From Salinithrix halophila (GTDB lineage: Bacteria; Bacillota; Bacilli; Thermoactinomycetales; DSM-45169): a DNA stretch of 64,000 nt. Every line of letters starts with the position of its first letter. Position 1 is the stretch's first letter. Shown here in pieces: positions 17,795-26,955 of this stretch. The position numbers and the translations under genes are program-made. The notes below the pieces were generated by a model. It did not search any database. It worked only from the letters and a program-made list of their open reading frames with translations, and had not been told where the DNA came from. The stretch is from NCBI RefSeq assembly GCF_042650125.1, contig NZ_JBHSAP010000007.1, positions 124,001 to 188,000 on the forward strand. Direction: 5' to 3'.

Positions 17795-18450
17795 CTATTT
17801 CCCGATTCCATAAGATGAAACGCTGGCACGTGAACCTCTCGCCATTGAAAAGGCGAGCAAATCGTATCTCTTCACCAGCTGATGACTGATCCGATGGGCG
17901 GTATCCTTCCGCTGATTAGCGATTCTCTCATGCAATCGGGCAAGAAGATGGATCGTCTTTTTCCTCCGATGGGAACCTTTTTTCTTTTTGGATACGAGCC
18001 GTTGAAGCTGTTTCAGTCTCCTTTCCGACTTTCGCAAATAGCATGGAGAGGTGAAGAACGATGTCACGGCCAAGTACTTGATCCCCAGATCTACCCCGAC
18101 TTCCTTTCCTGTTTTCGGCAAGGGTTGCCTATCTTGCTCTACGGCAAAGCAAGCGTGATATCGGCCGTTTTTCCTGACGATGGTGCAGTTTTGATGCAAT
18201 CCCTTTTTTATCCATTCTGTACACTCCTATAAAAAGCTTTGTATGCTCCATCCAATCGCTCGACTACATGTTGAAACACTTGAGAGTGAACTTCTTTTAA
18301 GGCCGGAATCGCTTTTATCCGAGCGGGAAGTGTCTTCTTTTGCCCATTGCTTGATGTTCTCTTTTCCCATACATGTAGTATAGCGAAAATTTCGGGAATC
18401 CGGCTATGTTTCAAGCAATTTTCTATTAACATATCGTTCAATCTTTGCAA
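17795..18450 (-). pseudogene. decayed tnpB (IS200/IS605 family OrfB)
   Basis: Two frames together match parts of TnpB, the RNA-guided nuclease carried by IS200/IS605 elements. The first (18450-18208) holds the region with PALKEVHSQVFQHVVERLDGAYKAFYR; it then breaks by a frameshift and apparent deletion. The second (to 17795) holds HQNCTIVRKNGRYHACF and the RuvC-I motif GVDLGIKYLAVTS. The protein ends just after YDLLAFS, so the RuvC-II and III acids and the zinc finger are missing. The N-terminus is missing too. No active product is expected. Confidence 0.85.
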
Positions 18451-18455
18451 GGATT

Positions 18456-18493
18456 GTCGGACTTGCGAGGGGTTAACAACCCCCTTGTCCGAC
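18456..18493. repeat. hairpin flanking the tnpB remnant
   Basis: GTCGGAC (18456-18462) pairs with GTCCGAC (18487-18493), and inside it GGGG pairs with CCCC around TTAACAA. It lies just upstream of the 5' end of the tnpB remnant and may be a subterminal hairpin of the lost element. Confidence 0.4.
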
Positions 18494-18585
18494 CCTCGCT
18501 TTCATCTACCCCATTGAAATGGGAGGATTCCCGCTCGCATTTCCTAAAGGAATCCAGGCCCGCCTCATGCTTGCTATTTACGACA

Positions 18586-18627
18586 GAAAACCGCCTTCGG
18601 GAGAAAAATCCTCCCAAGGGCGGTTTA
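18586..18627 (-). terminator. terminator after the CHAP-domain gene
   Basis: On the minus strand ACCGCCCTTGGGAG pairs with CTCCCGAAGGCGGT around a short A/T-rich loop and is followed by TTTTC. It lies 27 bases beyond the stop codon. Confidence 0.85.
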
Positions 18628-18653
18628 TTCATGGTTAGCTCTCTTAAGCGGAA

Positions 18654-19700
18654 TCAGTCTACGTGAATAAAGTTGCTTACACCAGAGACAGGAAGGGTGC
18701 GTTTTCCATACCCGAGCGGGGTATCCATATTGTACTCTTCGATAGAGACAGTGGATCCATTCACATCAGTGACATAGGCGACATGGCCCACACTGCCGGC
18801 GTTACTTGCACCGGGATCAAACTGGGCAATGGCCCCTACTGAAGGGCTCTGGTTAACAGACATTCCGATCGCCCTAGCATTGTCATCCCAGTTTTCCGCA
18901 TTACCAAAGTGTCCGCCTCGCATGGTGTTGGAAAACTTCTGTCCATGCTGATTCATGCGCCAAGCAACAAAGGAAGTACACTGCCGGTTGAAGAAGCCCC
19001 AAGGATCCACGCCCGCCGTGCTGGCAAACTTGAAAGGGTATAGCGAAGCATCCACTAAGGTCAGCTTATCCAGCTCGGATTGGATGGAGCTCTCCTTAGC
19101 ATTAAGAGATTGGAGCTTTTTCTCCGTCTTCTGGATCTCCTTGTTAACTTCATCATAGAGTTTTCGTGCCTTCTCCGCTTCCTCTTTTTGCTTATCCGCC
19201 AGCTTCAGATGCTTTTGCTTCAGTGCATCCTGTTCTTTCCGTATTTTATCGTACTGATCGAACAGGCTGCGATCCCGCATAACGATCAGACGGAGTGTCT
19301 CAAAGCGTTCCAGAAAATCGGAAAAATTCTCGGATTCGAACAGTGCTTGCATAGAGCCCAATTCCCCTTGTTCGTACATGAGGCGAATCCGGTTTTTGAA
19401 CAGACGCTCGTAGTACTTCAGCTGCTTTTTGTTTTTCTCTTTCTTCACTTCCGCTTGGTGGATCTTTTTGTTCGTCTCGGATATTTTCTTTTCCAAACCT
19501 TCCACTTTTTCCTTCCGAGGGCGAATCTTCTCTTTCAGTTGGTCGATCGATTCCTTGATCTCGTCCTTCTTTTCTTTGATGCTCTTTAATTTTTCCTTCT
19601 TCTCATTCACCTTATCTTCCGCGTGCACCGACTGAGGCGGTACGATCCCGGCAAGCAGGCTGGTTGCTACTAGACCCGCTAACCAACTACGTTTCATCAT
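18654..19700 (-). CDS. secreted coiled-coil CHAP-domain peptidoglycan hydrolase
   Basis: PcsB-like cell-wall enzyme of 348 residues. It has a Sec signal peptide with a likely cut after VHA (about 27), a long Lys/Glu-rich coiled coil (about 30-210) and a C-terminal CHAP domain (about 230-348). The CHAP catalytic Cys lies in RQCTSFVAW and the His in GHVAYV, giving an amidase or endopeptidase on stem peptides. In relatives the coiled coil keeps the enzyme off until FtsEX-type partners release it. The start at 19700 has AAGGAGAGG upstream; 18 earlier codons are open but lack a site. Confidence 0.9.
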   Translation of the reverse strand: MMKRSWLAGLVATSLLAGIVPPQSVHAEDKVNEKKEKLKSIKEKKDEIKESIDQLKEKIRPRKEKVEGLEKKISETNKKIHQAEVKKEKNKKQLKYYERLFKNRIRLMYEQGELGSMQALFESENFSDFLERFETLRLIVMRDRSLFDQYDKIRKEQDALKQKHLKLADKQKEEAEKARKLYDEVNKEIQKTEKKLQSLNAKESSIQSELDKLTLVDASLYPFKFASTAGVDPWGFFNRQCTSFVAWRMNQHGQKFSNTMRGGHFGNAENWDDNARAIGMSVNQSPSVGAIAQFDPGASNAGSVGHVAYVTDVNGSTVSIEEYNMDTPLGYGKRTLPVSGVSNFIHVD

Positions 19701-19888
19701 GGTACCTCTCCTTATTGCTGCTACCTTTCTCCCTGTCCCACTGTACACAAACAAAAAAAACCGGCAAGTGTGGCTCCCCTTCCTCTAACGGTGGAACCCG
19801 ATTGCAGGTTTCCTTTTATCAAGGAAAAGGAATTCTACCAGGGAAAAATTCCATATCCGTCCATCCTGAGAGCAGCCGGGTAGAAATG

Positions 19889-19914
19889 AAAAAACGCCCC
19901 TGAAGAGGCATTTT
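19889..19914 (-). terminator. terminator after the GNAT gene
   Basis: On the minus strand AATGCC pairs with GGCGTT and is followed by TTTTC. It lies about 57 bases after the stop codon, beyond the IS-end-like hairpin. Confidence 0.6.
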
Positions 19915-19927
19915 ACAGTAAGTTGCC

Positions 19928-19960
19928 GATTGAAAGCCCACGGTTTCAATCGTGGGATGT
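19928..19960 (+). repeat. orphan IS200/IS605-type end hairpin
   Basis: GATTGAAA (19928-19935) pairs with TTTCAATC (19944-19951), while CCCACG (19937-19942) pairs with CGTGGG (19951-19956). These alternative pairings and the wording GCCCACG...CGTGGGATGT are typical of the right end of IS605-family tnpB elements. No transposase gene adjoins it; the tnpB remnant is 1.5 kb away. It is probably a relic of a deleted element. Confidence 0.55.
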
Positions 19961-19970
19961 CTCTCCCGCT

Positions 19971-20561
19971 CTATACATCAACCGGAATCTCAGCCCTGCG
20001 CAAGGCCCGATAATCGCTTTCCAGGATCCCCATCACATGGGCATCGTGATAACGGTGATCATAAAAAAGAACTTCCCGGCGAATGCCTTCTTTTTTAAAG
20101 CCCACTTTTTCATAAGCACGAATGGCTGAAGCGTTGAAAGCAAAGACTTCCAACTCAATACGGTGCAATTGCAGAACACCGAAAGCATACTCCAAGAGTA
20201 CCTCCAACGCTTCGCTTCCGTATCCCTTTCCCCTGTCCTCCGGGCGATCGATCGCGATCCTCAGGAGGGCATGTCGGTTGAAGGGGTCCATCTCCATAAG
20301 GGCCAGTTCTCCGAGCGGCCGTTCCTCTTCCTTGTGGAAGATGACCAGGTCGACTCTGGAAGCGTCTTTTTGTACCGACTCGATAAAGGAGCGCACCCCT
20401 TCAAGGGAATGCACCCGCTGTGTTCCTGTCAAGCGGCGGGTTTCTTGCCGTTGCATGCTTTCATAGAAGAACTCGGCATGCTTTCCTTCCAAGGGTCGCA
20501 GGATAATCCGGTTCCCTTCCATAAACCGCTTATTCGCTTTCCCCTCAACAATCCTCTCCAT
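19971..20561 (-). CDS. GNAT acetyltransferase, RimJ/RimL type
   Basis: Acetyl-CoA-dependent N-acetyltransferase of about 196 residues. The acetyl-CoA loop reads RPEDRGKGYGSEAL and is followed by LHRIELEVFAFNASAIRAYEKVGFKKEG, the usual motifs A and B. The N-terminal IILRPLEGKHAEFFYE is the opening of RimJ/RimL proteins, which modify ribosomal proteins or polyamines. The substrate is unknown. The chosen ATG has AAGGAG ten bases upstream; 25 extra codons are open ahead. The gene sits alone between a terminator and the IS-like hairpin. Confidence 0.85.
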   Translation of the reverse strand: MERIVEGKANKRFMEGNRIILRPLEGKHAEFFYESMQRQETRRLTGTQRVHSLEGVRSFIESVQKDASRVDLVIFHKEEERPLGELALMEMDPFNRHALLRIAIDRPEDRGKGYGSEALEVLLEYAFGVLQLHRIELEVFAFNASAIRAYEKVGFKKEGIRREVLFYDHRYHDAHVMGILESDYRALRRAEIPVDV

Positions 20562-20637
20562 ATCTCTTCGACTCCTTCCGTTACGTGGACCCAAATCCCA
20601 TTGTATCCACTCTTGAAAGGAATGGAAAGCTTTCATT

Positions 20638-20675
20638 AAAAAAACCGCGGATCCGGTTGATTCCGCGGTTTTTTC
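20638..20675. terminator. terminator after phoU
   Basis: AACCGCGGA and TCCGCGGTT form a hairpin flanked by A- and T-runs on both sides, so it can act in both directions. It lies next to the phoU stop codon and ends the pst operon. Confidence 0.9.
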
Positions 20676-20680
20676 CTGCT

Positions 20681-21337
20681 TCAGTTTAGGTCTTCCCGAC
20701 GGCCCGTCTCGATGTAGACGATCTCTTCAGCGATGTTGGTCGCGTGATCGGCGATCCGTTCCAAATAACGGGCAACGAAACAGAGGCGGAGGGAGACTTC
20801 GGTAAACTGGCGTTGTTCAATCATCCGCTCCATTAGCTCTTTGACGATGTCTTCGTACAATTGGTCCACTTGATCGTCGGTTTTGGCCATCTCTTTGGAG
20901 AGTGAAACATTGCCGTCGATATAGCTGTTGATCCCGTCATGGACCATGCCTTGGGTGATGCGGGCCATCTTCGGGATGTCCTCTAGTTCTTTGAACAGCT
21001 TCAAGTTCTTATCCACCAGCTGAATGGTTACCTCGGCGATGTTGCTGGCAAGGTCCGCCATCCGTTCCATATCCGAGCCGATTTTTAAAGCGGAAATCAA
21101 TTTACGCAGATCTTTAGCAACTGGCTGTTGGGTGGCGATCAAGGTGGCCACCTGTTTGTCGAGCTCCTCTTCCAGCTTGTCGACGACCGAGTCTCCATCG
21201 ATGACTTCCTTTGCAAGATCGGTATCCAGACTGGCGAGGGACTTGATGGCTTTGTTGATAGCGACTTCCAACTTCTCCCCCATGTCGAGGAGAAGGGACT
21301 TCACGTCATGAAGGGACGCATCAAACTGTCTAATCAC
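20681..21337 (-). CDS. phoU: phosphate transport regulator PhoU
   Basis: Negative regulator that links PstSCAB transport to PhoR signalling. Two PhoU helical repeats are visible, with the metal-cluster motif ERMADLASNIAE in the first and ERIADHATNIAEE in the second. The chosen start is the GTG at 21337 (218 residues, normal length), with AAGGAG ten bases upstream; 38 earlier in-frame codons overlap pstB and look non-coding. It is last in pstS-pstC-pstA-pstB-phoU, close to phoPR. Confidence 0.96.
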   Translation of the reverse strand: MIRQFDASLHDVKSLLLDMGEKLEVAINKAIKSLASLDTDLAKEVIDGDSVVDKLEEELDKQVATLIATQQPVAKDLRKLISALKIGSDMERMADLASNIAEVTIQLVDKNLKLFKELEDIPKMARITQGMVHDGINSYIDGNVSLSKEMAKTDDQVDQLYEDIVKELMERMIEQRQFTEVSLRLCFVARYLERIADHATNIAEEIVYIETGRREDLN

Positions 21338-21356
21338 AGGGCGGAGTCTCCTTTCC

Positions 21357-22130
21357 TTAACCGAAGCGGCCGGTGATATAGTCCTCAGTCCGCTTGTCCT
21401 TCGGGTTGGAGAACAGGGTCTCCGTGTCATTGTATTCCACCAGCTCACCATTGAGGAAAAACGCGGTCTTGTCAGAGATCCGAGCGGCTTGTTGCATATT
21501 GTGGGTGACGATGACGATCGTGTATCGCTGCTTCAGATCTTGGATCAGTTCTTCAATCTTAGCTGTGGAAATGGGATCCAGTGCAGAAGTCGGTTCATCC
21601 ATCAATACGATATCCGGCTCGACGGCCAGCGCCCGAGCGATGCAGAGACGCTGTTGCTGTCCCCCTGAAAGCCCGGTGGCGCGATCCTTCAGGCGATCTT
21701 TCACCTCGTCCCATAGGGCTGCTTGGCGCAGGCTTTTTTCCACGATCTCATCCAGCGCTTTGCGGTTGTTCTGACCATGGATACGCGGTCCGTAGGCAAT
21801 ATTATCGTAGATGCTCTTCGGAAAGGGATTCGGAGCCTGAAAAACCATCCCCACTTCCTTGCGGAGCACTTCAACATCAATGGTTTTGTCATAAATATTT
21901 TCACCATGGAGGGTGATAACTCCGTCAATCCGGACCCCCTGGATCATATCGTTCATCCGATTAATGGTGCGTAGAAAGGTCGACTTTCCGCAACCTGAAG
22001 GGCCGATCAGAGCGGCCACCGTGTTTTCTTCGATCGTCATGTTAATCTTTTTCAGCGCCTGTTTCTCTCCGTAGTGGAGATCCAGGTCTTTCACTTCGAT
22101 CGCATGGCGCGTCATCATTGCCTGCGTCAT
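21357..22130 (-). CDS. pstB: phosphate ABC transporter ATP-binding protein
   Basis: ATPase of the high-affinity phosphate importer. It has Walker A GPSGCGKST, the PstB-typical Q-loop MVFQAPNPFPKSIYDN, the signature LSGGQQQR, Walker B IVLMDEPTSALDP and H-loop VTHNMQQAARISD. It has 257 residues from the ATG at 22130, preceded by AAGGAGG; 21 upstream codons are rejected. It works with PstC and PstA encoded just upstream. Confidence 0.97.
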   Translation of the reverse strand: MTQAMMTRHAIEVKDLDLHYGEKQALKKINMTIEENTVAALIGPSGCGKSTFLRTINRMNDMIQGVRIDGVITLHGENIYDKTIDVEVLRKEVGMVFQAPNPFPKSIYDNIAYGPRIHGQNNRKALDEIVEKSLRQAALWDEVKDRLKDRATGLSGGQQQRLCIARALAVEPDIVLMDEPTSALDPISTAKIEELIQDLKQRYTIVIVTHNMQQAARISDKTAFFLNGELVEYNDTETLFSNPKDKRTEDYITGRFG

Positions 22131-22152
22131 ATCGGAATCCTCCTTAACCGTT

Positions 22153-23073
22153 TTAGCGTTGGAATTTGTTTCGCAGGAAAATGGCGACCGCATTCATCGT
22201 GAGCAGCAGAGCAAGCAGAACGATAATCCCGGCAGCCGCAAGTTCGTGGAAAACCGCTTTGGGTTCGCTAATCCACTGGTAGATTTGAATCGGCATCACC
22301 GTGAAGCTATCCAGAACATACCCCGGTGTGTAAGCGATGAAGGTGACTGCACCGACCATGATGAGCGGGGCCGTCTCACCGATAGCACGGGAGAGAGCCA
22401 GAATGGTGCCGGTGAGGATTCCCGGCAACGAGTATGGGAGCACCACTTTCCGGATGGTCTGCCACCGGGTTGCACCCATGGCAAAAGAGGCTTGCCGCAG
22501 GGACGAAGGAACGCTGGCGATCGCCTCTCGGGCAGCCACAATCACCACAGGCAGAATCAATAGGGTCATGGTCAGCGATCCAGCCAACACGGACTTGCCC
22601 AAACCCAAGGTACGGACAAAAAGGGTGAGGCCCAGAATACCGAATACAATCGAGGGCACCCCGGCCAGGTTGCTGATATTCAGTTGGATAAACCGAGTAA
22701 AAGCATTTTTACGGGCGTATTCCTCCAGGTAGAGAGCTGTACCTACACCCAGGATAAATGTTAACGGGGTTGTTACACCGATCACCCAGATCGAGCCCCA
22801 GAAAGCCGCCTTGATCCCGGCGTTTTCCGGTAGTCGGGAGGCAAACTTTTCAAAGAACGAGGGGGTTACCCACTTCCAGCCGGTCTGGAAGATGTCAGCA
22901 AGCAACAAGGCCAGTACCACAACCCCAATGAGAGTAGAGATCAGAAAGATTCCATGGGCGAATCGATTTTTAAACCGGCGGTAGGAAACACGGGAGGCAT
23001 CCTTGGTTTTCCCACTGAGAGAGGCGGAACCGGATTCCCTCTCTTGCCGGATCAAGACTTCTTCCGCACTCAT
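22153..23073 (-). CDS. pstA: phosphate ABC transporter permease PstA
   Basis: One of the two membrane subunits of the phosphate importer; 306 residues with about six helices. The permease EAA loop is EAIASVPSSLRQASFAMGATRWQTIRKVVLP (about 190-220), which contacts PstB. The N-terminal 45 residues are cytoplasmic and charged. The ATG has AAGGAGG upstream and overlaps the pstC stop by one base. Confidence 0.96.
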   Translation of the reverse strand: MSAEEVLIRQERESGSASLSGKTKDASRVSYRRFKNRFAHGIFLISTLIGVVVLALLLADIFQTGWKWVTPSFFEKFASRLPENAGIKAAFWGSIWVIGVTTPLTFILGVGTALYLEEYARKNAFTRFIQLNISNLAGVPSIVFGILGLTLFVRTLGLGKSVLAGSLTMTLLILPVVIVAAREAIASVPSSLRQASFAMGATRWQTIRKVVLPYSLPGILTGTILALSRAIGETAPLIMVGAVTFIAYTPGYVLDSFTVMPIQIYQWISEPKAVFHELAAAGIIVLLALLLTMNAVAIFLRNKFQR

Positions 23074-24002
23074 CAATACTCCTCCTTAAAGCGACGGGAA
23101 ATGTACTGAGCCAAGAGATTCATGGCCAGCGTGAACAAGAAGAGGGTAATTCCCACCGCGTAGATGGATGTGTAAGCGATTGAACCGTAACTGTTGTCTC
23201 CCGTGGCCGCCTGGACGATATAAGCTGTCATCGTCTGGATCGTATCGGTCGGGTTGAAGGTCATGTTCGGGGTGGCACCAGCAGCGATAGTCACAATCAT
23301 CGTCTCTCCAATCGCCCGGGAGAGTCCCAGGACGAACGAAGCGATAATCCCTGACAAAGCCGCAGGCACCACGACTTTTAGGGCAACTTCCAGTTTCGTA
23401 GAGCCCATGGCATAAGCTGCCTCGCGGATATTACGGGGCACGGAGTTCATCGCATCTTCACTTAGGGAGGCGATCATCGGAATAATCATGATTCCAACCA
23501 CAATTCCCGCAGAGAGAGCGTTAAAGACACTCATGTCCGGGAGGAATGTTCGTAGGAGCGGCGTAACAAAGGTAAGGGCAAAAAAACCATAGACGATCGT
23601 GGGCACCCCGGCCAAAATCTCAAGGATGGGCTTGACCACTTTACGGACCTGACGATGGGCATACTCACTCAGATAGATGGCGCTGGCGAGACCGATCGGC
23701 ACCGCTACCAGAGCAGCTACACCTGTCACGAGCAAGGTGCCGGAAATCAGAGGAAGGACGCCAAACTTCTGCTGAGTTCCGCTAAAGAGAGCAGTCCATT
23801 CCGTTCCCGTAATAAAATCGATAAGGGAAACTTTTTGAAAGAAGGAGGAGGTTTCCAACAACAGGGTAAAGACAATCCCGAACGTGGTAAAAACAGAAAC
23901 CAGTGCACAAACCAACAATAGTTTCGGGATCATCCCTTCCCAAGCCGTCCGCCAGGTCCGCTTCCTGCGGAACCGGCCCGCTGCAAGGGAACCATTTTTC
24001 AT
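23073..24002 (-). CDS. pstC: phosphate ABC transporter permease PstC
   Basis: Second membrane subunit of the phosphate importer; 309 residues with about six helices. The EAA loop reads EDAMNSVPRNIREAAYAMGSTKLEVALKVVVP. The ATG at 24002 has AAAGGAG about eleven bases upstream; 25 additional upstream codons are open. Its stop overlaps the pstA start in TGATG, so the permeases are translationally coupled. Confidence 0.96.
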   Translation of the reverse strand: MKNGSLAAGRFRRKRTWRTAWEGMIPKLLLVCALVSVFTTFGIVFTLLLETSSFFQKVSLIDFITGTEWTALFSGTQQKFGVLPLISGTLLVTGVAALVAVPIGLASAIYLSEYAHRQVRKVVKPILEILAGVPTIVYGFFALTFVTPLLRTFLPDMSVFNALSAGIVVGIMIIPMIASLSEDAMNSVPRNIREAAYAMGSTKLEVALKVVVPAALSGIIASFVLGLSRAIGETMIVTIAAGATPNMTFNPTDTIQTMTAYIVQAATGDNSYGSIAYTSIYAVGITLFLFTLAMNLLAQYISRRFKEEY

Positions 24003-24105
24003 AAGATTCAGCGCTCCTTTCAGTAAACACGGGAAAGTGTGGCCCCTTTCACTCTTCGACAGAGGATAGGACCACACACCCGTTAGGAATCCTGCTTTTC
24101 GGGAT

Positions 24106-25059
24106 TTATTTTTTTCCTTCGATCATTTCCAGTCCTTTTTTATACTGGTCCTCTGGAAGAGGAATGTAACCGACCTCAGAGACCAATTCCTTCCCAGTGG
24201 TCAGGTAGAACTTCATAAATTCCTTGATCTCTTTCCTCTCGTTCAGAGATTTCTTGTCAGCATATACAAAGATCGGACGGGAAAGCGGTGCGTAGGTACC
24301 ATCTGCGATGGTCTTGTCTGTCGGGGCGACAGCTCCTTTGCCCCCATCAATTTTGACGGCCTTCAATTTATCCTTGTTCTCTTCGTAATAAGCGTACCCG
24401 AAGTAACCAAGGCTATATTTGTCTCCGGCGACCCCTTGTACCAAGGTGTTGTCATCTTCGGATTGGGTATAGTTCGTCCGGCTTTTTCCTTCTTCACCGA
24501 CGACCTCTTCCGTGAAGTAACCGAAAGTACCGGAGGAAGTACCAGGACCGTACAGCTTAATCGGTTTGTCAGGCCACTCGGGCTTCACATCTTTCCAGGT
24601 CTTCACCTTACTGTCCGGCTTCCAGATTTTCTTCAGATCTTCGACGGAGAGCTCTTTGACGAAGTCGTTCTCTTTATTGACAACCACGGTGATCCCATCA
24701 TTGGCCACTGGAATTTCCACTGGTTCCAGACCGTTTTTTTCCGCCTTTTTCTTTTCATCATCCTTGATCGGGCGAGAAGCGTCCGAAAGGTCGGTCTCTT
24801 TCTTCGTCCACTTTTCAAAACCGCCACCGGTGCCAGACTGAGCAACCGTCACGTTAACCCCAGGATGTTTCTTCATGAATTCTTCAGCTACCGCCTGGGA
24901 GATCGGATAAACCGTGCTCGAACCGTCTATCTTGATCGTGCCGGAGAGCTTGTCCCCGCCCTCACCGCCACCTTGGGTATTGGCGTTGGACTGGCATCCC
25001 ACAGCCAGCGAAAGGGAGAGTACTAATGCTCCTGCAACAGTCAAACTCTTCTTCAACAT
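24106..25059 (-). CDS. pstS: phosphate-binding lipoprotein PstS
   Basis: Extracellular phosphate receptor. The signal peptide ends in LAVGC (lipobox), so the mature protein is tethered to the membrane. Phosphate-contact segments are DGSSTVYPISQAVAEEF, AQSGTGGGFEKW, DLSDASRPI and GPGTSSGTFGYF. It has 317 residues. As first gene of the pst operon it lies directly behind a PHO box and should be strongly induced by PhoP-P during phosphate starvation. Confidence 0.97.
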   Translation of the reverse strand: MLKKSLTVAGALVLSLSLAVGCQSNANTQGGGEGGDKLSGTIKIDGSSTVYPISQAVAEEFMKKHPGVNVTVAQSGTGGGFEKWTKKETDLSDASRPIKDDEKKKAEKNGLEPVEIPVANDGITVVVNKENDFVKELSVEDLKKIWKPDSKVKTWKDVKPEWPDKPIKLYGPGTSSGTFGYFTEEVVGEEGKSRTNYTQSEDDNTLVQGVAGDKYSLGYFGYAYYEENKDKLKAVKIDGGKGAVAPTDKTIADGTYAPLSRPIFVYADKKSLNERKEIKEFMKFYLTTGKELVSEVGYIPLPEDQYKKGLEMIEGKK

Positions 25060-25113
25060 AAGCGCGTAGCCCCCTAGAGAGAATAGGTTAATGAATTCCT
25101 ATCAACACTGCTA

Positions 25114-25167
25114 ACTATATCGGTAGACTTTTGTTTTCAAATGAATCCATTGTAAAGGTTTTGTAAA
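25114..25167 (-). promoter_or_regulatory. PHO box and pstS promoter
   Basis: On the minus strand TTTACA (25167-25162), TTTACA (25156-25151) and TTCATT (25145-25140) repeat with an 11-base period, the PhoP-binding arrangement known from B. subtilis. A -10 element TATAGT lies at 25119-25114. PhoP-P would activate the pst operon from here. Confidence 0.85.
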
Positions 25168-25206
25168 GGCAGACTGGTGAGTGTTTCCAAACAAAAAAAA
25201 GAGCTC

Positions 25207-26955
25207 TCAGTGGGGGAAGCAAAGGGTAAATGTCGTCCCTTTCCCCACTTGGCTCTCAACATGAATCGTTCCCTGATGGGCTTCAACCAAATGTTTGACA
25301 ATCGCCAGACCAAGTCCCGTCCCGCCCGATTCTCGAGAACGAGCTTTATCGACGCGGTAAAAACGTTCAAAGATCCTCGGCAGATCTTCCTCCGGAATTC
25401 CAATCCCCGTATCGACAACACGAATCCACCAACATTTCTCATCCTCCCCCGCGGACAGACCTATCTTGCCACCGGCGGGAGTATAGGCCATGGCGTTAGA
25501 CAGGAGGTTGACCAAAACCTGTGAAAACCGGTCTTTGTCCACTTGGACGGTAAAATTGTTCCCCAGGTTTAACTCAAACGAAAGCTCCCGTTTTCGAATC
25601 TGTTCTTCCACCGTTTTCACGATAGGAGGAACCAATTCGTGGATGGTGATCTCCTCTAAATCGAGCCGCACTTTTCGGGACTCAATCTTGGATAGATCCA
25701 GTAGATCACTAATCAAACGCTCCAACCGAAGGCTTTCGTTTTGAATGATCTCTAGAAATTCTTGCCTCATCTCAGGATCTTCAGCCGCCCCGTCCAGCAG
25801 GGTTTCCGTGAATCCACGGAGAGAGGTAACCGGTGTTTTCAGTTCATGGGAAACATTGGCGACGAACTCCGTGCGCAACTTTTCCAGGTATCGGATGGGT
25901 GTGATGTCGTGAAGGAGCGCCACCACGCCCATCCCCCCCTTTTCTCCCCAAATCGGGGTCAGGTTGGCCTCGATAATCCGTTCCTTGGGAAAATACAAAT
26001 GCAGTTCGTCCCGAACGGTCTCTCCCGATTCCCGGCAACGCCGGATCAGCGTGTTCAAATCATGAAGAACTGGTCGTTCCGGCAACGGTTTGTTCAAGAG
26101 TTGGGAAGGTTTCAGATCGAAAAAGCGCTGGATCGCTTGGTTGGCTAATGTAACCCTCTCCTTCGGGTCGACCATCAACAGGCCACTCTCCATCGTTTCG
26201 ATCACGCCAGTCAGCCGCCGCTCGCTCTTGCGAATCGTCTCCAACTGATAGCGCAGCCCTGCCGCCATTCGATTGATAGCTGTTGCCAAGCGACCGATCT
26301 CGTCCCGCCTGTAAACGGGAATGCGCCGGTGGTACTTATTGCGGGCGATATCCACCGCTACCTGTGTGATCTCCTCAATTGGCCGGGTGATCCGGGAAGC
26401 CAGACGTGAACTGAACAGAGCGGCCCCTCCAAAAGCCAGGAGCAACGCCACAGTCAGCGAAACCCATACCTGACGCAATGAATGGTTAATCTCCTCCAGA
26501 TCGAGAGAGATGCGGACGGCACCTTTCCGTTCTCCCCCCCGATCCACCGGGATAAACACATACAACCGGTTGTTCGCTGCCACCCGTTCCCAGCGTCCCT
26601 GTTCCTTTCCTTCTAGTACCCGCCGGACTTCTTCATATCGCTTGAGGTTTTTCATCTCGGTTGGGCTTTTATGAGAGTCTCCCAGTACTTTCCCATCCTT
26701 GTCGATGAGCGTAACCCGTGTACCGAGGGTTTGGCCAAAAAGCCTTGCTTGTCTCCGAAAACTCGGCTGCCCTGGGGAGACATCCTCCCAATTGAGTGTA
26801 GCAGCCAGTAACGCTCCTTCCTTACCCATACGATCGCTGAGGGAATCCACATAAGAAGCTCGTAGCAGGAGTGCGACGAAAATACCGGTAATGAGAACAG
26901 ACAGGCCGATCAACCAAAGGAATGTAGAGGTCAACCGACTACGGAGGGACTTCAT
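25207..26955 (-). CDS. phoR: phosphate-starvation sensor kinase PhoR
   Basis: Membrane histidine kinase of 582 residues. It has TM1 (about 12-32), an extracytoplasmic domain, TM2 (about 158-178), HAMP, a PAS domain, HisKA with FVANVSHELKTP (phospho-His) and HATPase_c with NLLSNAMAYTP, DTGIGIPEEDL and GTGLGLAIVKHL. It phosphorylates PhoP. Its ATG overlaps the phoP stop in ATGA. The pair lies beside the pst operon it controls; in B. subtilis it adjoins polA, and here the pst and accessory genes are inserted between. Confidence 0.96.
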   Translation of the reverse strand: MKSLRSRLTSTFLWLIGLSVLITGIFVALLLRASYVDSLSDRMGKEGALLAATLNWEDVSPGQPSFRRQARLFGQTLGTRVTLIDKDGKVLGDSHKSPTEMKNLKRYEEVRRVLEGKEQGRWERVAANNRLYVFIPVDRGGERKGAVRISLDLEEINHSLRQVWVSLTVALLLAFGGAALFSSRLASRITRPIEEITQVAVDIARNKYHRRIPVYRRDEIGRLATAINRMAAGLRYQLETIRKSERRLTGVIETMESGLLMVDPKERVTLANQAIQRFFDLKPSQLLNKPLPERPVLHDLNTLIRRCRESGETVRDELHLYFPKERIIEANLTPIWGEKGGMGVVALLHDITPIRYLEKLRTEFVANVSHELKTPVTSLRGFTETLLDGAAEDPEMRQEFLEIIQNESLRLERLISDLLDLSKIESRKVRLDLEEITIHELVPPIVKTVEEQIRKRELSFELNLGNNFTVQVDKDRFSQVLVNLLSNAMAYTPAGGKIGLSAGEDEKCWWIRVVDTGIGIPEEDLPRIFERFYRVDKARSRESGGTGLGLAIVKHLVEAHQGTIHVESQVGKGTTFTLCFPH

